A stretch of DNA of 64,000 nucleotides from contig NZ_JACWIJ010000002.1 in the NCBI RefSeq assembly GCF_017811175.1, positions 1,302,001 to 1,366,000 on the forward strand, in the 5' to 3' direction. Source of the DNA: Melaminivora jejuensis (GTDB lineage Bacteria; Pseudomonadota; Gammaproteobacteria; Burkholderiales; Burkholderiaceae_C). Below, one piece after another: positions 53,509-62,056 of this stretch. Both the position numbers and the translations under genes were made by a program. How positions within the stretch are numbered: position 1 is the stretch's first letter; each line of letters opens with the position of its first letter. The notes under the pieces are model-generated. The model was not told where the DNA came from. It did no database searches and saw only the letters and a list, made by a program, of their open reading frames with translations.

Positions 53509-54894
53509 ATGAAAAGCCCCGAACTGCTGCTGCCCGCCGGCTCGCTCGACAAGATGCGCGCCGCCTACGATTTCGGCGCCGATGCCGTCTATGCCGGCCA
53601 GCCGCGCTACAGCTTGCGTGCGCGCAACAACGAGTTCCGCCTGGAGCAGATCGCCCAGGGCATCAGCGAAGCGCACGCGCGCAGCAAGAAGTTCTTCGTC
53701 ACCAGCAACCTGATCGCGCACAACGACAAGGTGCGCACCTATCTGCGCGACATCGAGCCGGTCATAGCGTGCCGGCCCGACGCCTTCATCATGGCCGACC
53801 CGGGCCTGATCATGATGGTCAAGGACAAGTGGCCCGAGACCGAGATCCATCTGTCGGTGCAGGCCAACACGACCAACTGGGCCACCGTCAAGTTCTGGCA
53901 GAGCGTGGGTGTGTCGCGCATCATCTTGTCGCGCGAGCTGTCGCTCGACGAGATCGAGAAGATCCGCCAGGAATGCCCGGACATGGAGCTGGAGGTGTTC
54001 GTCCACGGCGCGCTGTGCATTGCGTATTCAGGCCGCTGCCTGCTATCGGGCTACTTCAACCGGCGCGACCCCAACCAGGGCACCTGCACCAACGCCTGCC
54101 GCTGGGAGTACAAGACGCACGATGCGGCCGTCGATCCCAACACCGGCGAGGCCCTGGCCTCGCGCATGGACAGCAGCGGCGGCGCGGCCTTCAACTTCGA
54201 GGCCGCGCGCCAGGAGGCCGACAGCCAGTTCAGCAGCACCACGCAAAGTACCTGCGGCAGCGGCCAGCGCCACCCCAGGGCCGATCAGGTCTATCTGATC
54301 GAGGAAAGAGGCCGCCCCGGCGAGCTGATGCCCATCATGGAAGACGAGCACGGCACCTACATCATGAACAGCAAGGACTTGCGCGCCGTCGAGCACGTCG
54401 AGCGGCTGGTCAGGATAGGCGTCGATTCGCTCAAGATCGAGGGCCGCACCAAGAGCCTGTACTACGTGGCGCGCACGGCGCAGGTCTATCGCCGGGCGAT
54501 TGATGATGCCGTGGCGGGGCGGCCCTTCAATCCACACCTGATCACCGAGCTGGAGGGCCTGGCCAATCGCGGCTACACCGGTGGCCTGCTGGAGCGCCGC
54601 CCGGCCAACGACTACCAGAACTACGAAACCGGCAACAGCGTGCTGCAGCGCGCCCACTTCGTCGGCGAGGTACGCGGCTATGCGGACGGCATGGCCGAGG
54701 TGGAAACCAAGAACCGCTTCGCCGTGGGCGATCGGCTGGAGATCATCCACCCCAGCGGCAACCGCCAGATCGAGCTGAGGGAAATGTTCAACCTGGACGG
54801 CGAGCCGGTGCAGGTCGCCCAGGGCAGCCCGATCCGCGTGCGCATCCCGCTCGAAGGGCCGGTGGACGGCGCGCTGATCTCGCGCCTGCTTTGA
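53509..54894 (+). CDS. trhP: TrhP (YegQ), tRNA uridine-34 hydroxylation protein
   Basis: A 461-residue U32-family protein. TrhP makes 5-hydroxyuridine at tRNA position 34 using prephenate and an Fe-S cluster. Seen: KSPELLLPAGSLDKMRAAYD (start), FVHGALCIAYSGRCLLSGYF, the Cys-rich NQGTCTNACRWEYKT (cluster ligands), and EDEHGTYIMNSKDLRAVEHV then SLKIEGRTKSLYYVARTAQV. The length is near the 453 of Escherichia coli. The ATG at 53509 is chosen because an in-frame extension upstream is not protein-like. Confidence 0.92.
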   Translation: MKSPELLLPAGSLDKMRAAYDFGADAVYAGQPRYSLRARNNEFRLEQIAQGISEAHARSKKFFVTSNLIAHNDKVRTYLRDIEPVIACRPDAFIMADPGLIMMVKDKWPETEIHLSVQANTTNWATVKFWQSVGVSRIILSRELSLDEIEKIRQECPDMELEVFVHGALCIAYSGRCLLSGYFNRRDPNQGTCTNACRWEYKTHDAAVDPNTGEALASRMDSSGGAAFNFEAARQEADSQFSSTTQSTCGSGQRHPRADQVYLIEERGRPGELMPIMEDEHGTYIMNSKDLRAVEHVERLVRIGVDSLKIEGRTKSLYYVARTAQVYRRAIDDAVAGRPFNPHLITELEGLANRGYTGGLLERRPANDYQNYETGNSVLQRAHFVGEVRGYADGMAEVETKNRFAVGDRLEIIHPSGNRQIELREMFNLDGEPVQVAQGSPIRVRIPLEGPVDGALISRLL

Positions 54895-54896
54895 TA

Positions 54897-54985
54897 TGCA
54901 TAGCTGGCAGCGCTTGCCCATCAAGGGTTTGAGGCAGAAAACACCTTGAAACCGTTGTGCAGCAAGCGCTGCCAGCTATTGTTTT
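54897..54985. repeat. inverted pair of family A repeats (copies 13 and 14)
   Basis: A forward copy (tagctggcagcgcttgccca) and a reverse copy (agcaagcgctgccagctatt) face each other right after the trhP stop. tagctggcagcgcttgc and gcaagcgctgccagcta are perfectly complementary over 17 bases, giving a long hairpin followed by tgtttttga. It may act as the trhP terminator. Confidence 0.88.
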
Positions 54986-55043
54986 TGATGAAAGGCCCGA
55001 CCGGGCCTTTTGCTTTTGCCTGCGTTTTTTGTGGTTTGCCCCT

Positions 55044-55931
55044 ATGGATTTCACGCCCCCCGCCATCACCGTCCTGCCCGAGCTGCAGGCCTATATCGAC
55101 CCGCTCACCCCCGATGAATACGAGGCGCTGGAGCGCAGCCTCCTGGCCGAGGGCTGCCGCGACGCGCTGGTGCTGTGGGGCGACGTGCTGGTCGATGGCC
55201 ACAACCGCTATCGGCTGTGCCAAAAGCACGGTCTGCCCTTCCAGACCGTGCAGAACCCGCACTTTCAGAGCCTGGAGGACGTACACCTGTGGATGATCGA
55301 CCAGCATCTGGGCCGGCGCAGCGTGTCCGAGTTCCAGCGCGGCGTGCTGGCGCTGAGGAAGCGCGAGATCATCGCCGCGCGCCGGGCGGCTGCCGCTGCC
55401 GCCGTGGTCGCCGCCCGGGCCGACGCGCCGGACGAGGCCGGCGGCCCTGCCCCCTGGGAGGGCGAGGCCGACCCGGCGGTGGCGCGCGCCCTGGCCAGCG
55501 TGCCCAAGGTGCCCGACGAGGCGCTGGACACGCGCGAGGCGCTGGCGCGCGCTGCGCGGCTGACGGCCAGCCAGGTCAAGATGATCGAGGCCATCCACCA
55601 GAACGCCGCGCCCGAGGTGGTGGCTGCCGTGAAATCCGGCGAGCTGTCGCTCAACGCCGCCGCCGTGGTGGCCAGCCTGCCGCAGGAGGAGCAGAAAACC
55701 GTCGCTGCCGGCGGCGCGCAGGAGCTCAAGCAGGCCGCCCGCCGGGTGCGCGAGGCAAAAAAGAAGCCCAAGGCCGACGCCGGCGGCGGCAGCACTGCCG
55801 AGCAGGCCGCGCCCACCCCCGCGCCTGACGCTGCCGCCCTGCAGCAGCGCATCACCGAACTGGAGCAGGAAAACGAGCGCTTGCGCCAGCAGGTCAAGGC
55901 GCTGCAGGAGCTGCTGGCCGAGCAGGAGTGA
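55044..55931 (+). CDS. ParB-like partition/replication-related protein
   Basis: A 295-residue protein with a ParB-like nuclease-type N-domain: LQAYIDPLTPDEYEALERSL (about 11-30), DALVLWGDVLVDGHNRYRLC (about 39-58, with the conserved DGHNR) and LGRRSVSEFQRGVLALRKRE. The middle contains a helix-turn-helix-like SAAARL-type segment (EALARAARLTASQVKMIEAI). The C-terminus is an Ala/Lys-rich linker and a coiled coil (RITELEQENERLRQQVKALQ). It resembles proteins annotated as plasmid replication/partition related. There is no parA nearby, so a chromosome-segregation role is doubtful. Confidence 0.78.
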   Translation: MDFTPPAITVLPELQAYIDPLTPDEYEALERSLLAEGCRDALVLWGDVLVDGHNRYRLCQKHGLPFQTVQNPHFQSLEDVHLWMIDQHLGRRSVSEFQRGVLALRKREIIAARRAAAAAAVVAARADAPDEAGGPAPWEGEADPAVARALASVPKVPDEALDTREALARAARLTASQVKMIEAIHQNAAPEVVAAVKSGELSLNAAAVVASLPQEEQKTVAAGGAQELKQAARRVREAKKKPKADAGGGSTAEQAAPTPAPDAAALQQRITELEQENERLRQQVKALQELLAEQE

Positions 55932-55980
55932 GGAGGGAGGCGGCGCTGGCGCTGCCGTGCCACCATCGCCGGCCCTTGCC

Positions 55981-56724
55981 CTACCCGCCCTCGCAGGAAA
56001 AGGGGAAATCAGCAGGCAGCGCCAGCGCCACGCCCCATTCGCGCTGCAGGCGCTGCACATCCTGCGGCGTATCGACATCGGTGCAGTGGCGCGCGTGCCG
56101 GGCTGCCAGGGTTTGTACCTGCTGCGCATGGGCGCGGCGCCACTCGCGCACGCCCTGCCCGCCCGGCATCTGCATGACGGCGGCGCGCAGCGCCGGGCCA
56201 AGGGCGATGGGGTGGCCGGGCTGCCCCTGGTGGACGGGCACCAGCAGCTCGATGCCCGGGCCGCGCTGCTGCCAGGCCTGCAGCACGGCCTGCACGTCGG
56301 CCAGCTCTAGCAGCGGCTGGTCGGCCAGAGCCACCAGCACCGTGGGTGCCTCGGGCAGCAGCGCCAGGGCGCAGCGCAGCGAACTGCCCGGCCCAGCGTC
56401 GGGTGCCGGGTTGATGGCCCAGGCCAGCTGCACCGCGCCGGCGCTGCGGCCCTGCAGCTCGGCGCGCACATCCTGCAGCACCGGCTGCAAGCGTCCGGCA
56501 TGGTGGCCCAGCGCCACGGCGATCCGCGCAGCACCGGCGCCGGCCAGCAGGCGGATCTGCCGCGCCAGCAGCGTCTGGCCATCGCGCAGCAGCAGCGACT
56601 TGGGTACGCCGCCCATGCGCCGGCCAGCGCCAGCGGCCAGCAGCACGGCGACACAGGCCGGCGGGTCACCCGGCAGCGGTTGCGGGGCGACCGGCAGGGC
56701 CGCAGGCCTGTCCGGCTGGCTCAC
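55981..56724 (-). CDS. mocA: MocA-like molybdenum cofactor cytidylyltransferase
   Basis: A 247-residue nucleotidyltransferase. CVAVLLAAGAGRRMGGVPKS (about residues 24-43) is the NTP-binding loop; VALADQPLLELADVQAVLQA holds the catalytic metal aspartate. MocA-type enzymes add CMP to molybdopterin to form MCD, the cofactor of CO dehydrogenase/xanthine oxidase-family enzymes such as CoxL upstream. The start overlaps the xdhC stop by four bases, so it is translationally coupled. Confidence 0.9.
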   Translation of the reverse strand: MSQPDRPAALPVAPQPLPGDPPACVAVLLAAGAGRRMGGVPKSLLLRDGQTLLARQIRLLAGAGAARIAVALGHHAGRLQPVLQDVRAELQGRSAGAVQLAWAINPAPDAGPGSSLRCALALLPEAPTVLVALADQPLLELADVQAVLQAWQQRGPGIELLVPVHQGQPGHPIALGPALRAAVMQMPGGQGVREWRRAHAQQVQTLAARHARHCTDVDTPQDVQRLQREWGVALALPADFPFSCEGG

Positions 56725-57830
56725 ACTGCCGCGCCCATTGCGCCCGGCGTATGCGCCGCGCTGGCGGCATCTGCCACATCCACGGTGCAGGCCGAGCCGG
56801 GCGGCACGGCGCCCAGCCTGTCCTTGACGTGGGCCACATCCATATCGCGCGGCAACGGCACGCCGTTCTTCACCGCCAGCACCTCGGCCATGATGCTCAC
56901 GGCGATCTCGGGCGGGGTTTTGCTGCCGATGTAGATGCCCACCGGGCCGCGCAGGCGCGCCAGGCTTTCTTCGGTCTGCTCTAGGTGCTCGATCATGCGC
57001 TGGCGCCGCGCGGCGTTGTTGCGCCGGCTGCCGATGGCGCCGATGTAGAAGGCCGGCGTCTGCAGCGCCTGCAAGAGCGCCAGGTCATCCAGCTTGGGGT
57101 CGTGCGTCAGGGCGACGACGCAGGTGCGCGCATCGGGCTGCATTTCGGCCACGGTGTCGTCGGGCATGGTGGTCACCAGCCGCGCGCCGGGTACGGCGAA
57201 GCTGCCGCGGTACTCCTCGCGCGGGTCGCACACGGTGACGGCAAAGCCGCAGAACTGCGCCATGGTCGCCAGGTATTCGCTCATCTGGCCGGCGCCGATG
57301 ATCAGCATCCGGTATTCCGGGCCGAAGGTGTTGACCAGTTGCGCCTCGCCCACGCGCAGCTCGGCAGGGGCGTCGGCCGGCTGCAGCGTGACCACGCCAT
57401 CGGCCAAGCGCACGCTGCGGTGCATCAGTTGGCCGGCATCGAGCGCCTGCACCAGTTCGCGCAGCCGCGCGGCGTCGGGGTCGAATTCAAGCAGCAGCTC
57501 CAGTGTGCCGCCGCAGGGCAGGCCGAAGCGAAAAGCCTCCTCGGCACTGACGCCGTAGCGCACCAGTTGCGGGGGAGCAGCGCTGCGCGGCAGGGCCTCC
57601 TGGGCATCGGGCTGGGTGGCGGGTCGGGTATAGCGAGCGATCAGGTCGTCCTCGATGCAGCCGCCCGAAACCGAGCCGACCACTGCGCCATCGCCGCGCA
57701 GCGCCATGATGGAGCCGACCGGGCGCGGCGACGAGCCCCAGGTGCGCACCACCGTCACCAGCAGCGCGTGCTGGCCGGCAGCGCGCCAGTCGCGCAGGCC
57801 GCGCAATACGGTGACGTCGAGGTTTTCCAT
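56721..57830 (-). CDS. xdhC: XdhC/CoxF-family molybdoenzyme maturation protein
   Basis: A 369-residue protein with an N-terminal XdhC_CoxI domain (RTWGSSPRPVGSIMALRGDG; GSVSGGCIEDDL; GLPCGGTLELLLEF) and a C-terminal Rossmann domain (MLIIGAGQMSEYLATMAQFC; YIGAIGSRRNNAARRQRM). Members bind Mo-cofactor, help its sulfuration and insert it into xanthine dehydrogenase or CO-dehydrogenase-type enzymes. It is located between coxG and mocA on the same strand, fitting service to the cox gene products. Confidence 0.92.
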   Translation of the reverse strand: MENLDVTVLRGLRDWRAAGQHALLVTVVRTWGSSPRPVGSIMALRGDGAVVGSVSGGCIEDDLIARYTRPATQPDAQEALPRSAAPPQLVRYGVSAEEAFRFGLPCGGTLELLLEFDPDAARLRELVQALDAGQLMHRSVRLADGVVTLQPADAPAELRVGEAQLVNTFGPEYRMLIIGAGQMSEYLATMAQFCGFAVTVCDPREEYRGSFAVPGARLVTTMPDDTVAEMQPDARTCVVALTHDPKLDDLALLQALQTPAFYIGAIGSRRNNAARRQRMIEHLEQTEESLARLRGPVGIYIGSKTPPEIAVSIMAEVLAVKNGVPLPRDMDVAHVKDRLGAVPPGSACTVDVADAASAAHTPGAMGAAV

Positions 57831-57945
57831 GGCGGGCCTTTCGTGAGGGTTTGCTGATCAAATTGATAGCACACTGTCCAGTTGGCGTTGGAGCGCGGGC
57901 AAGGCGGTGATTTTTCCAATGTCGCAAGCGCATGGCGACGCAACT

Positions 57946-58055
57946 CCCTCTCCCGCGTGCGGGAGAGGGTGAGGGTGAGGGCAGGCCTGCAACAGGCGCA
58001 GCGCTCGAACCGGCCCCTCACCCCACCCCAGCCCTCTCCCCAGAGGGGAGAGGGA
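57946..58055. repeat. two family B palindromes between coxG and xdhC
   Basis: ccctctcccgc/gcgggagaggg at 57946-57969 (24 bases, perfect) with tail tgagggtgaggg, and ccctctcccc/ggggagaggg at 58032-58054 preceded by cctcaccccaccccag. They are the only structures in the 283-base gap between the two genes. Confidence 0.8.
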
Positions 58056-58113
58056 GTGGCGGCCGCTCCCGGGGCAGCTGCCCTCTTTCCCCGCAGAGGG
58101 CGTGCAGTCAGGC

Positions 58114-58674
58114 TCAGGCCTCGCCCTGGGCTGCCGGCTCGTCCTTGCCGCCCCCCGTCAGCTTGCCCCACATCTTCTTGAGCGCACCGGGCTTGGCCTC
58201 CTCTTGCGCCCCCTCCTCGGGTTGCGGGCCGTGGCGGCGCTGCATCTCCTCCTCGAAACGCTTGAAGAAGCTCTCCGCCATGGACTTGGCCACGCCGTCG
58301 ATCAGCCGTTGGCCAACCTGGGCAATCTTGCCGCCCACCGTGGCATTGGCGCTGTAGTGCAATTCGCAGCCGCCGTCGCTGGGCAGCAGCCGTACCTGGG
58401 CGCTGCCCTTGCCGAAGCCGGCCACGCCGCCGTTGCCCTCAAAGACCAGCGTATAGCTCTCGGGCGGCTGGATGTCGGACAGTTCGATGCTGCCTTTGAA
58501 CTTGGCCGACACCGGGCCGACCTTGATGGCATTGACCAGGTCGTAGGCGTTCTCGCCCGTGGCCTCGATGCTGTCGCAGCCCGGGATGCAGGCCTTGAGC
58601 ACTTCGGGGTCGTTCAGTCCCTCCCAGGCCTGCTGCTGGGTGACGGCGAGCTGGCGCGTGCCTTGCATTTCCAT
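58114..58674 (-). CDS. coxG: CoxG, SRPBCC-family CO-dehydrogenase accessory protein
   Basis: A 186-residue SRPBCC (START-like) protein of the CoxG family. MEMQGTRQLAVTQQQAWEGL and NDPEVLKACIPGCDSIEATG are diagnostic. In Oligotropha CoxG helps anchor CO dehydrogenase to the membrane; the C-terminal tail here is charged and Gly/Lys-rich (ALKKMWGKLTGGGKDE). The ATG at 58674 follows an AAGGAG site; an ATG eight codons earlier would destroy that spacing. Confidence 0.92.
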   Translation of the reverse strand: MEMQGTRQLAVTQQQAWEGLNDPEVLKACIPGCDSIEATGENAYDLVNAIKVGPVSAKFKGSIELSDIQPPESYTLVFEGNGGVAGFGKGSAQVRLLPSDGGCELHYSANATVGGKIAQVGQRLIDGVAKSMAESFFKRFEEEMQRRHGPQPEEGAQEEAKPGALKKMWGKLTGGGKDEPAAQGEA

Positions 58675-58701
58675 GGTGTGTCTCCTTTCCTTTGACAAAT
58701 C

Positions 58702-59940
58702 TCAGCGCTGGCGCAGCAGCTCGGCCAGCGCGTCGGCCAGTTGCTGCAGCCGGGTGACGTTATGCACGGCCAGCATGGCATCGCAGGCGCGGTGCAGCGC
58801 CGCTGCGCCCTGGGCCAGCGGCTGGTAGCCATCGAAGCGCAACAGCGGGTTGAGCCACAGCAGGCTGCGCGTGTGGCGCTTGAGCCAGTCCAGCTCCTGC
58901 GCCAGCGCCTCAGGCCCTCCCGTGTCCAGGCCGTCGCTGACCAGCAGCACCAGCGTGCGCCGTCCCACCAGGCGGCGCGCATGGTGGCGGCGCAGCGCGG
59001 CCAGGCTCTCGCCCAGGCGGGTGCCGCCGCCGAAGTCCTGGATCAGCCCGCCGGCGTGTACCAGCATGGCGTCGGTGTCGGCATGGGCAAAAGCGGCCTG
59101 CAGGTCGGTCAGGCGCGTGCCGAAGGCGAATACGTCACGGCGCACCGGCAGCCGCTGCCCACCCACGACCACGCGCGCCGTGGCGGCGTGCAAAAAGGCC
59201 AGCAGCAGTCGGGCGTAGCGCTCCATGGAGCCGGATACGTCCACCAGGATCAGCAGCGGCAGCGGCTGGCGCCGGCGCCGGCGGCGTGCCAGCAGCGCCA
59301 CATCGCCCCCGCTGCGCGCGGCTGCGTGCAGGGTGCGCGCCCAATGGATGCGCGCGCCCCGGCTGCCGGCGCGGCTGCGACGCCCGGCCACCGTCGGCAC
59401 GGGCAGCGCGATGGTCTGCACCAGCTGCTCGACCATGCGGTACTCGCTGGCGCTGAGCTGGTTGAAGTCGGCGTTTTTCAGGCGTGCCGTCTGGCTGGCA
59501 CTCATGGCGGCGTCCAGGTCGATGGCCTGCTCGTGCGCCGGCTGGGCGGCCTGGGCCGTGCGCGGCGGCGTCAGGGCCTCGCGCACGCGCGGGCGCCGGC
59601 GCGGCGCTTCGGCCCGGCCATCGGCGCGCGGCAGCATCTGCGCCAGCAGCTTGCTGGCCAGGTCGGGGTCGCGAAAGAACGCGGCGAACAGCTCGCGAAA
59701 CACCAGCCGGTCGGCCTCGCGGCTGACCAGCACGGCCTCCAGCGCCGCCTCCATGTCCTGACGCTGCGCCACGCCCACGGCCAGCAGGGCCTGCTGCGCC
59801 AGGGCGATGCGCGCGGCATCGACCGGCACGCCGGCGCGGCGCAGGCTGCGGCCAAAGGCACTCAAGTTGGCCGACAGCTTGCCGCTGCGCGCGTCGCCCA
59901 GCTGCGCAATGGGTCGGTCAGGGATGGTCTGCTCTGACAT
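58702..59940 (-). CDS. coxE: CoxE, VWA-domain protein
   Basis: A 412-residue von Willebrand A protein of the CoxE family. The metal-ion-dependent adhesion site is LILVDVSGSMERYARLLLAF (DxSxS), with later VLLVSDGLDTGG. It works with the MoxR-type ATPase CoxD in maturing the Mo-Cu or Mo site of the molybdoenzyme. It follows coxD; the 51-base spacer is a family A repeat. The C-terminal end lies 27 bases before the coxG start. Confidence 0.92.
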   Translation of the reverse strand: MSEQTIPDRPIAQLGDARSGKLSANLSAFGRSLRRAGVPVDAARIALAQQALLAVGVAQRQDMEAALEAVLVSREADRLVFRELFAAFFRDPDLASKLLAQMLPRADGRAEAPRRRPRVREALTPPRTAQAAQPAHEQAIDLDAAMSASQTARLKNADFNQLSASEYRMVEQLVQTIALPVPTVAGRRSRAGSRGARIHWARTLHAAARSGGDVALLARRRRRRQPLPLLILVDVSGSMERYARLLLAFLHAATARVVVGGQRLPVRRDVFAFGTRLTDLQAAFAHADTDAMLVHAGGLIQDFGGGTRLGESLAALRRHHARRLVGRRTLVLLVSDGLDTGGPEALAQELDWLKRHTRSLLWLNPLLRFDGYQPLAQGAAALHRACDAMLAVHNVTRLQQLADALAELLRQR

Positions 59941-59991
59941 TTTGATAGCTGCTGGCGCTTGTCCAGCAAGGGTTTGCGCCGGTTTTGGCTC
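59941..59991. repeat. family A dispersed repeat, copy 15
   Basis: A forward copy reading tttgatagctgctggcgctt then gtccagcaagggtttgcgcc. It fills exactly the gap between coxD and coxE inside the operon. Confidence 0.88.
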
Positions 59992-61005
59992 TTAATCTTG
60001 CTGGAATCCTGGGGCAGCCCGGGAGACTGCGGCCTGCAGCGCTGTCTTTTGCTGTTCCTTTACCTGTTCTTTTGCCTGATCTTCCTGCTGCAACCGCACG
60101 GCCTGCAGGGCTTCATCGGCCAGCGCCAGGTTCAGGGCGGCCACGTCACCCCGCTGCTTGAACAGGATGCCGGCGGTGTCCACGACCACTTCGGGGTCGA
60201 GCGCGATGGTGTCCAGCGCCACCAGGGCGCGCGCCCACTCAACCGTCTCGGCGATGCCGGGTGCGCGCTGGAACTGCCCGCCGTAGGGCGCGCTGCGCAG
60301 CTGCTGCACGAAGGCGGCGACCTGGGCTGCCAGCTGCTGCGGTGCCTCAGGCACCAGGGCGCGCACGATGGCCAACTCGCGCGCGCGCTCGGGGTAGTCC
60401 AGCCAGTGGTACAGGCAGCGGCGCTTGACGGCATCGTGCAGTTCGCGCGTGCGGTTGCTGGTCAGGATGGTCACCGGTGGCACGGCGGCGCGCACCGTGC
60501 CCAGCTCGGGAATGCTGACCTGGTACTCGCCCAGGTATTCGAGCAAGAAGGCCTCGAATGGCTCGTCGGCGCGATCGACCTCGTCGATCAGCAAGAGCGC
60601 TCCCGGCTCGGGCGTCTGCAGCGCCTGCAGGAGCGGGCGGCGCACCAGGTAGCGCGGCTGATAGACCTCCTGCTCCAGCTCCTCGGCGGTGTTCCTGCCT
60701 TCTGCCGCGCGCAGGTGCAGCAGCTGGGCGGCGTAGTTCCATTCGTACAGGGCTTCGCGCTGCTCCAGGCCATCGAAGCACTGCAGGCGCAGCAACTGGC
60801 GCCCCAGCACGGCGGCCAGGGCCTTGGCCAGCTCAGTCTTGCCGACGCCCGGCTCGCCTTCCAGCAGCAGGGGCCGGCCCAGCCTCAGCGCCAGGAAGGT
60901 GGCCGTGGCCAGGCGGCGGTCGGCGTAGTAGCCGACCGCCTGCAGGGCAGCCTGCAGGGCGTCGATGGAGGCGAAGGCGGCGCTGGGACTGGGCGGTGAA
61001 GTCAT
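59992..61005 (-). CDS. coxD: CoxD, MoxR-family AAA+ ATPase
   Basis: A 337-residue AAA+ protein. Walker A is LLLEGEPGVGKTELAKAL (about residues 50-67), Walker B is LLLIDEVDRAD, and sensor-1 is VTILTSNRTRELHDAVKRRC. CoxD-type ATPases act as chaperones that complete the active site of CO-dehydrogenase-family enzymes, together with the VWA protein CoxE. The C-terminus is unusually Gln/Lys-rich (QQEDQAKEQVKEQQKT). It is separated from coxM by 239 bases that hold repeats. Confidence 0.92.
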   Translation of the reverse strand: MTSPPSPSAAFASIDALQAALQAVGYYADRRLATATFLALRLGRPLLLEGEPGVGKTELAKALAAVLGRQLLRLQCFDGLEQREALYEWNYAAQLLHLRAAEGRNTAEELEQEVYQPRYLVRRPLLQALQTPEPGALLLIDEVDRADEPFEAFLLEYLGEYQVSIPELGTVRAAVPPVTILTSNRTRELHDAVKRRCLYHWLDYPERARELAIVRALVPEAPQQLAAQVAAFVQQLRSAPYGGQFQRAPGIAETVEWARALVALDTIALDPEVVVDTAGILFKQRGDVAALNLALADEALQAVRLQQEDQAKEQVKEQQKTALQAAVSRAAPGFQQD

Positions 61006-61027
61006 CAGGGGCAGTCTAAAAAAACAA

Positions 61028-61078
61028 TGAAATCCGGCTCAAACCTTTGTGGGATAAGCGATGTCAGCTATCAATCTT
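61028..61078. repeat. family A dispersed repeat, copy 16 (diverged)
   Basis: A reverse-orientation copy reading ccggctcaaacctttgtggg then ataagcgatgtcagctatca. It lies in the coxM-coxD gap. Confidence 0.75.
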
Positions 61079-61204
61079 GATGATTCTGATGAACGATATG
61101 GCTGCCTGCACGTGGCCGTGGCACGCATGGCAGGTGGTATGCAGGCAGTGTGCAGGTCTTGTGCTGCGTCTTCGTTTGGCGGGACGGTGCGCCACGGCTG
61201 CCTG

Positions 61205-61233
61205 GCTCCCTCGCCCCCTTGGGGGAGAGGGAG
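61205..61233. repeat. family B palindrome before coxD
   Basis: ctccctcgccccc pairs with gggggagagggag (one mismatch) around tt, 12 bases from the coxM stop. It lies in the same gap as a short ctgcctgca/tgcaggcag hairpin (61102-61147). Confidence 0.75.
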
Positions 61234-61244
61234 CAGGGACGGGA

Positions 61245-62036
61245 TCAGGTCAGGGCCTGCTGCACTGCCTTGCGGGCCATCACGCCCACCAGATGTGCGC
61301 GGTAGGCGCTGCTGCCGTGCAGGTCGCTGGACATCTCGGCCTCGTCGGTGGCCACGCCGGCCACCGCCTCGGGCGCGAAGTTGGCCGACAGCGCCTGCTC
61401 CAGCGCCGTATGCCGGAACACGCCGTTGCCGCCGCCGGTCACCGCCACGCGCACGCCGTGCGCCGTCTGCGCGACGAAGACGCCGATCAGCGCAAAGCGC
61501 GAGGCCGGCTGGCGGAACTTGGCGTAACCCGCACGCTGCGGGATGGGGAAGTCGATGGCGGTGATCAGCTCGCCATCTTCCAGCGCCGTGGCGAACAGGC
61601 CCTGGAAGAAATCGTCGGCGGCGATGCTGCGCTGCGTGGTCTGCACGGTGGCGCCCAGGCCGAGCACGGCGGCCGGGTAGTCGGCAGCCGGGTCGTTGTT
61701 GGCCACCGAGCCGCCCAGCGTGCCGCGTGCGCGCACCTGGCGGTCGCCGATCAGGCTGGCCAGATGGGCCAGCGCCGGGATGGCCGAGCGCACTTCGGCG
61801 CTCTCCACAACCTGGTGGTGGCGCGTCATGGCGCCGATGTGCAGCCTATCGCCCTCGCGGCGGATGCCGGCCAGCTCGGACACGCCCGCCAGGTCGATCA
61901 ACTGCCCGGGCGCGGCCAGGCGCAGGCGCATGGAGGGCAGCAGGGTCTGGCCGCCGGCGATGGCCTGGCCGCCGGCGCGCATCAGCGACTGGGCCGCATC
62001 GCGGCTGGTGGGGCGCTCGTAGGTGAATGCGTACAT
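61245..62036 (-). CDS. coxM: CoxM-like FAD-binding medium subunit
   Basis: A 263-residue FAD subunit of a CO-dehydrogenase/xanthine-dehydrogenase-type molybdoenzyme. FAD motifs: MRAGGQAIAGGQTLLPSMRL (about 20-39) and GTLGGSVANNDPAADYPA (about 109-126), both typical. MYAFTYERPTSRDAAQSL starts the protein. It passes electrons from the Fe-S subunit to the acceptor. It follows coxL by 20 bases on the same strand. Confidence 0.93.
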   Translation of the reverse strand: MYAFTYERPTSRDAAQSLMRAGGQAIAGGQTLLPSMRLRLAAPGQLIDLAGVSELAGIRREGDRLHIGAMTRHHQVVESAEVRSAIPALAHLASLIGDRQVRARGTLGGSVANNDPAADYPAAVLGLGATVQTTQRSIAADDFFQGLFATALEDGELITAIDFPIPQRAGYAKFRQPASRFALIGVFVAQTAHGVRVAVTGGGNGVFRHTALEQALSANFAPEAVAGVATDEAEMSSDLHGSSAYRAHLVGVMARKAVQQALT

Positions 62037-62056
62037 GGTCTAGGTCTCCCTGGCGT

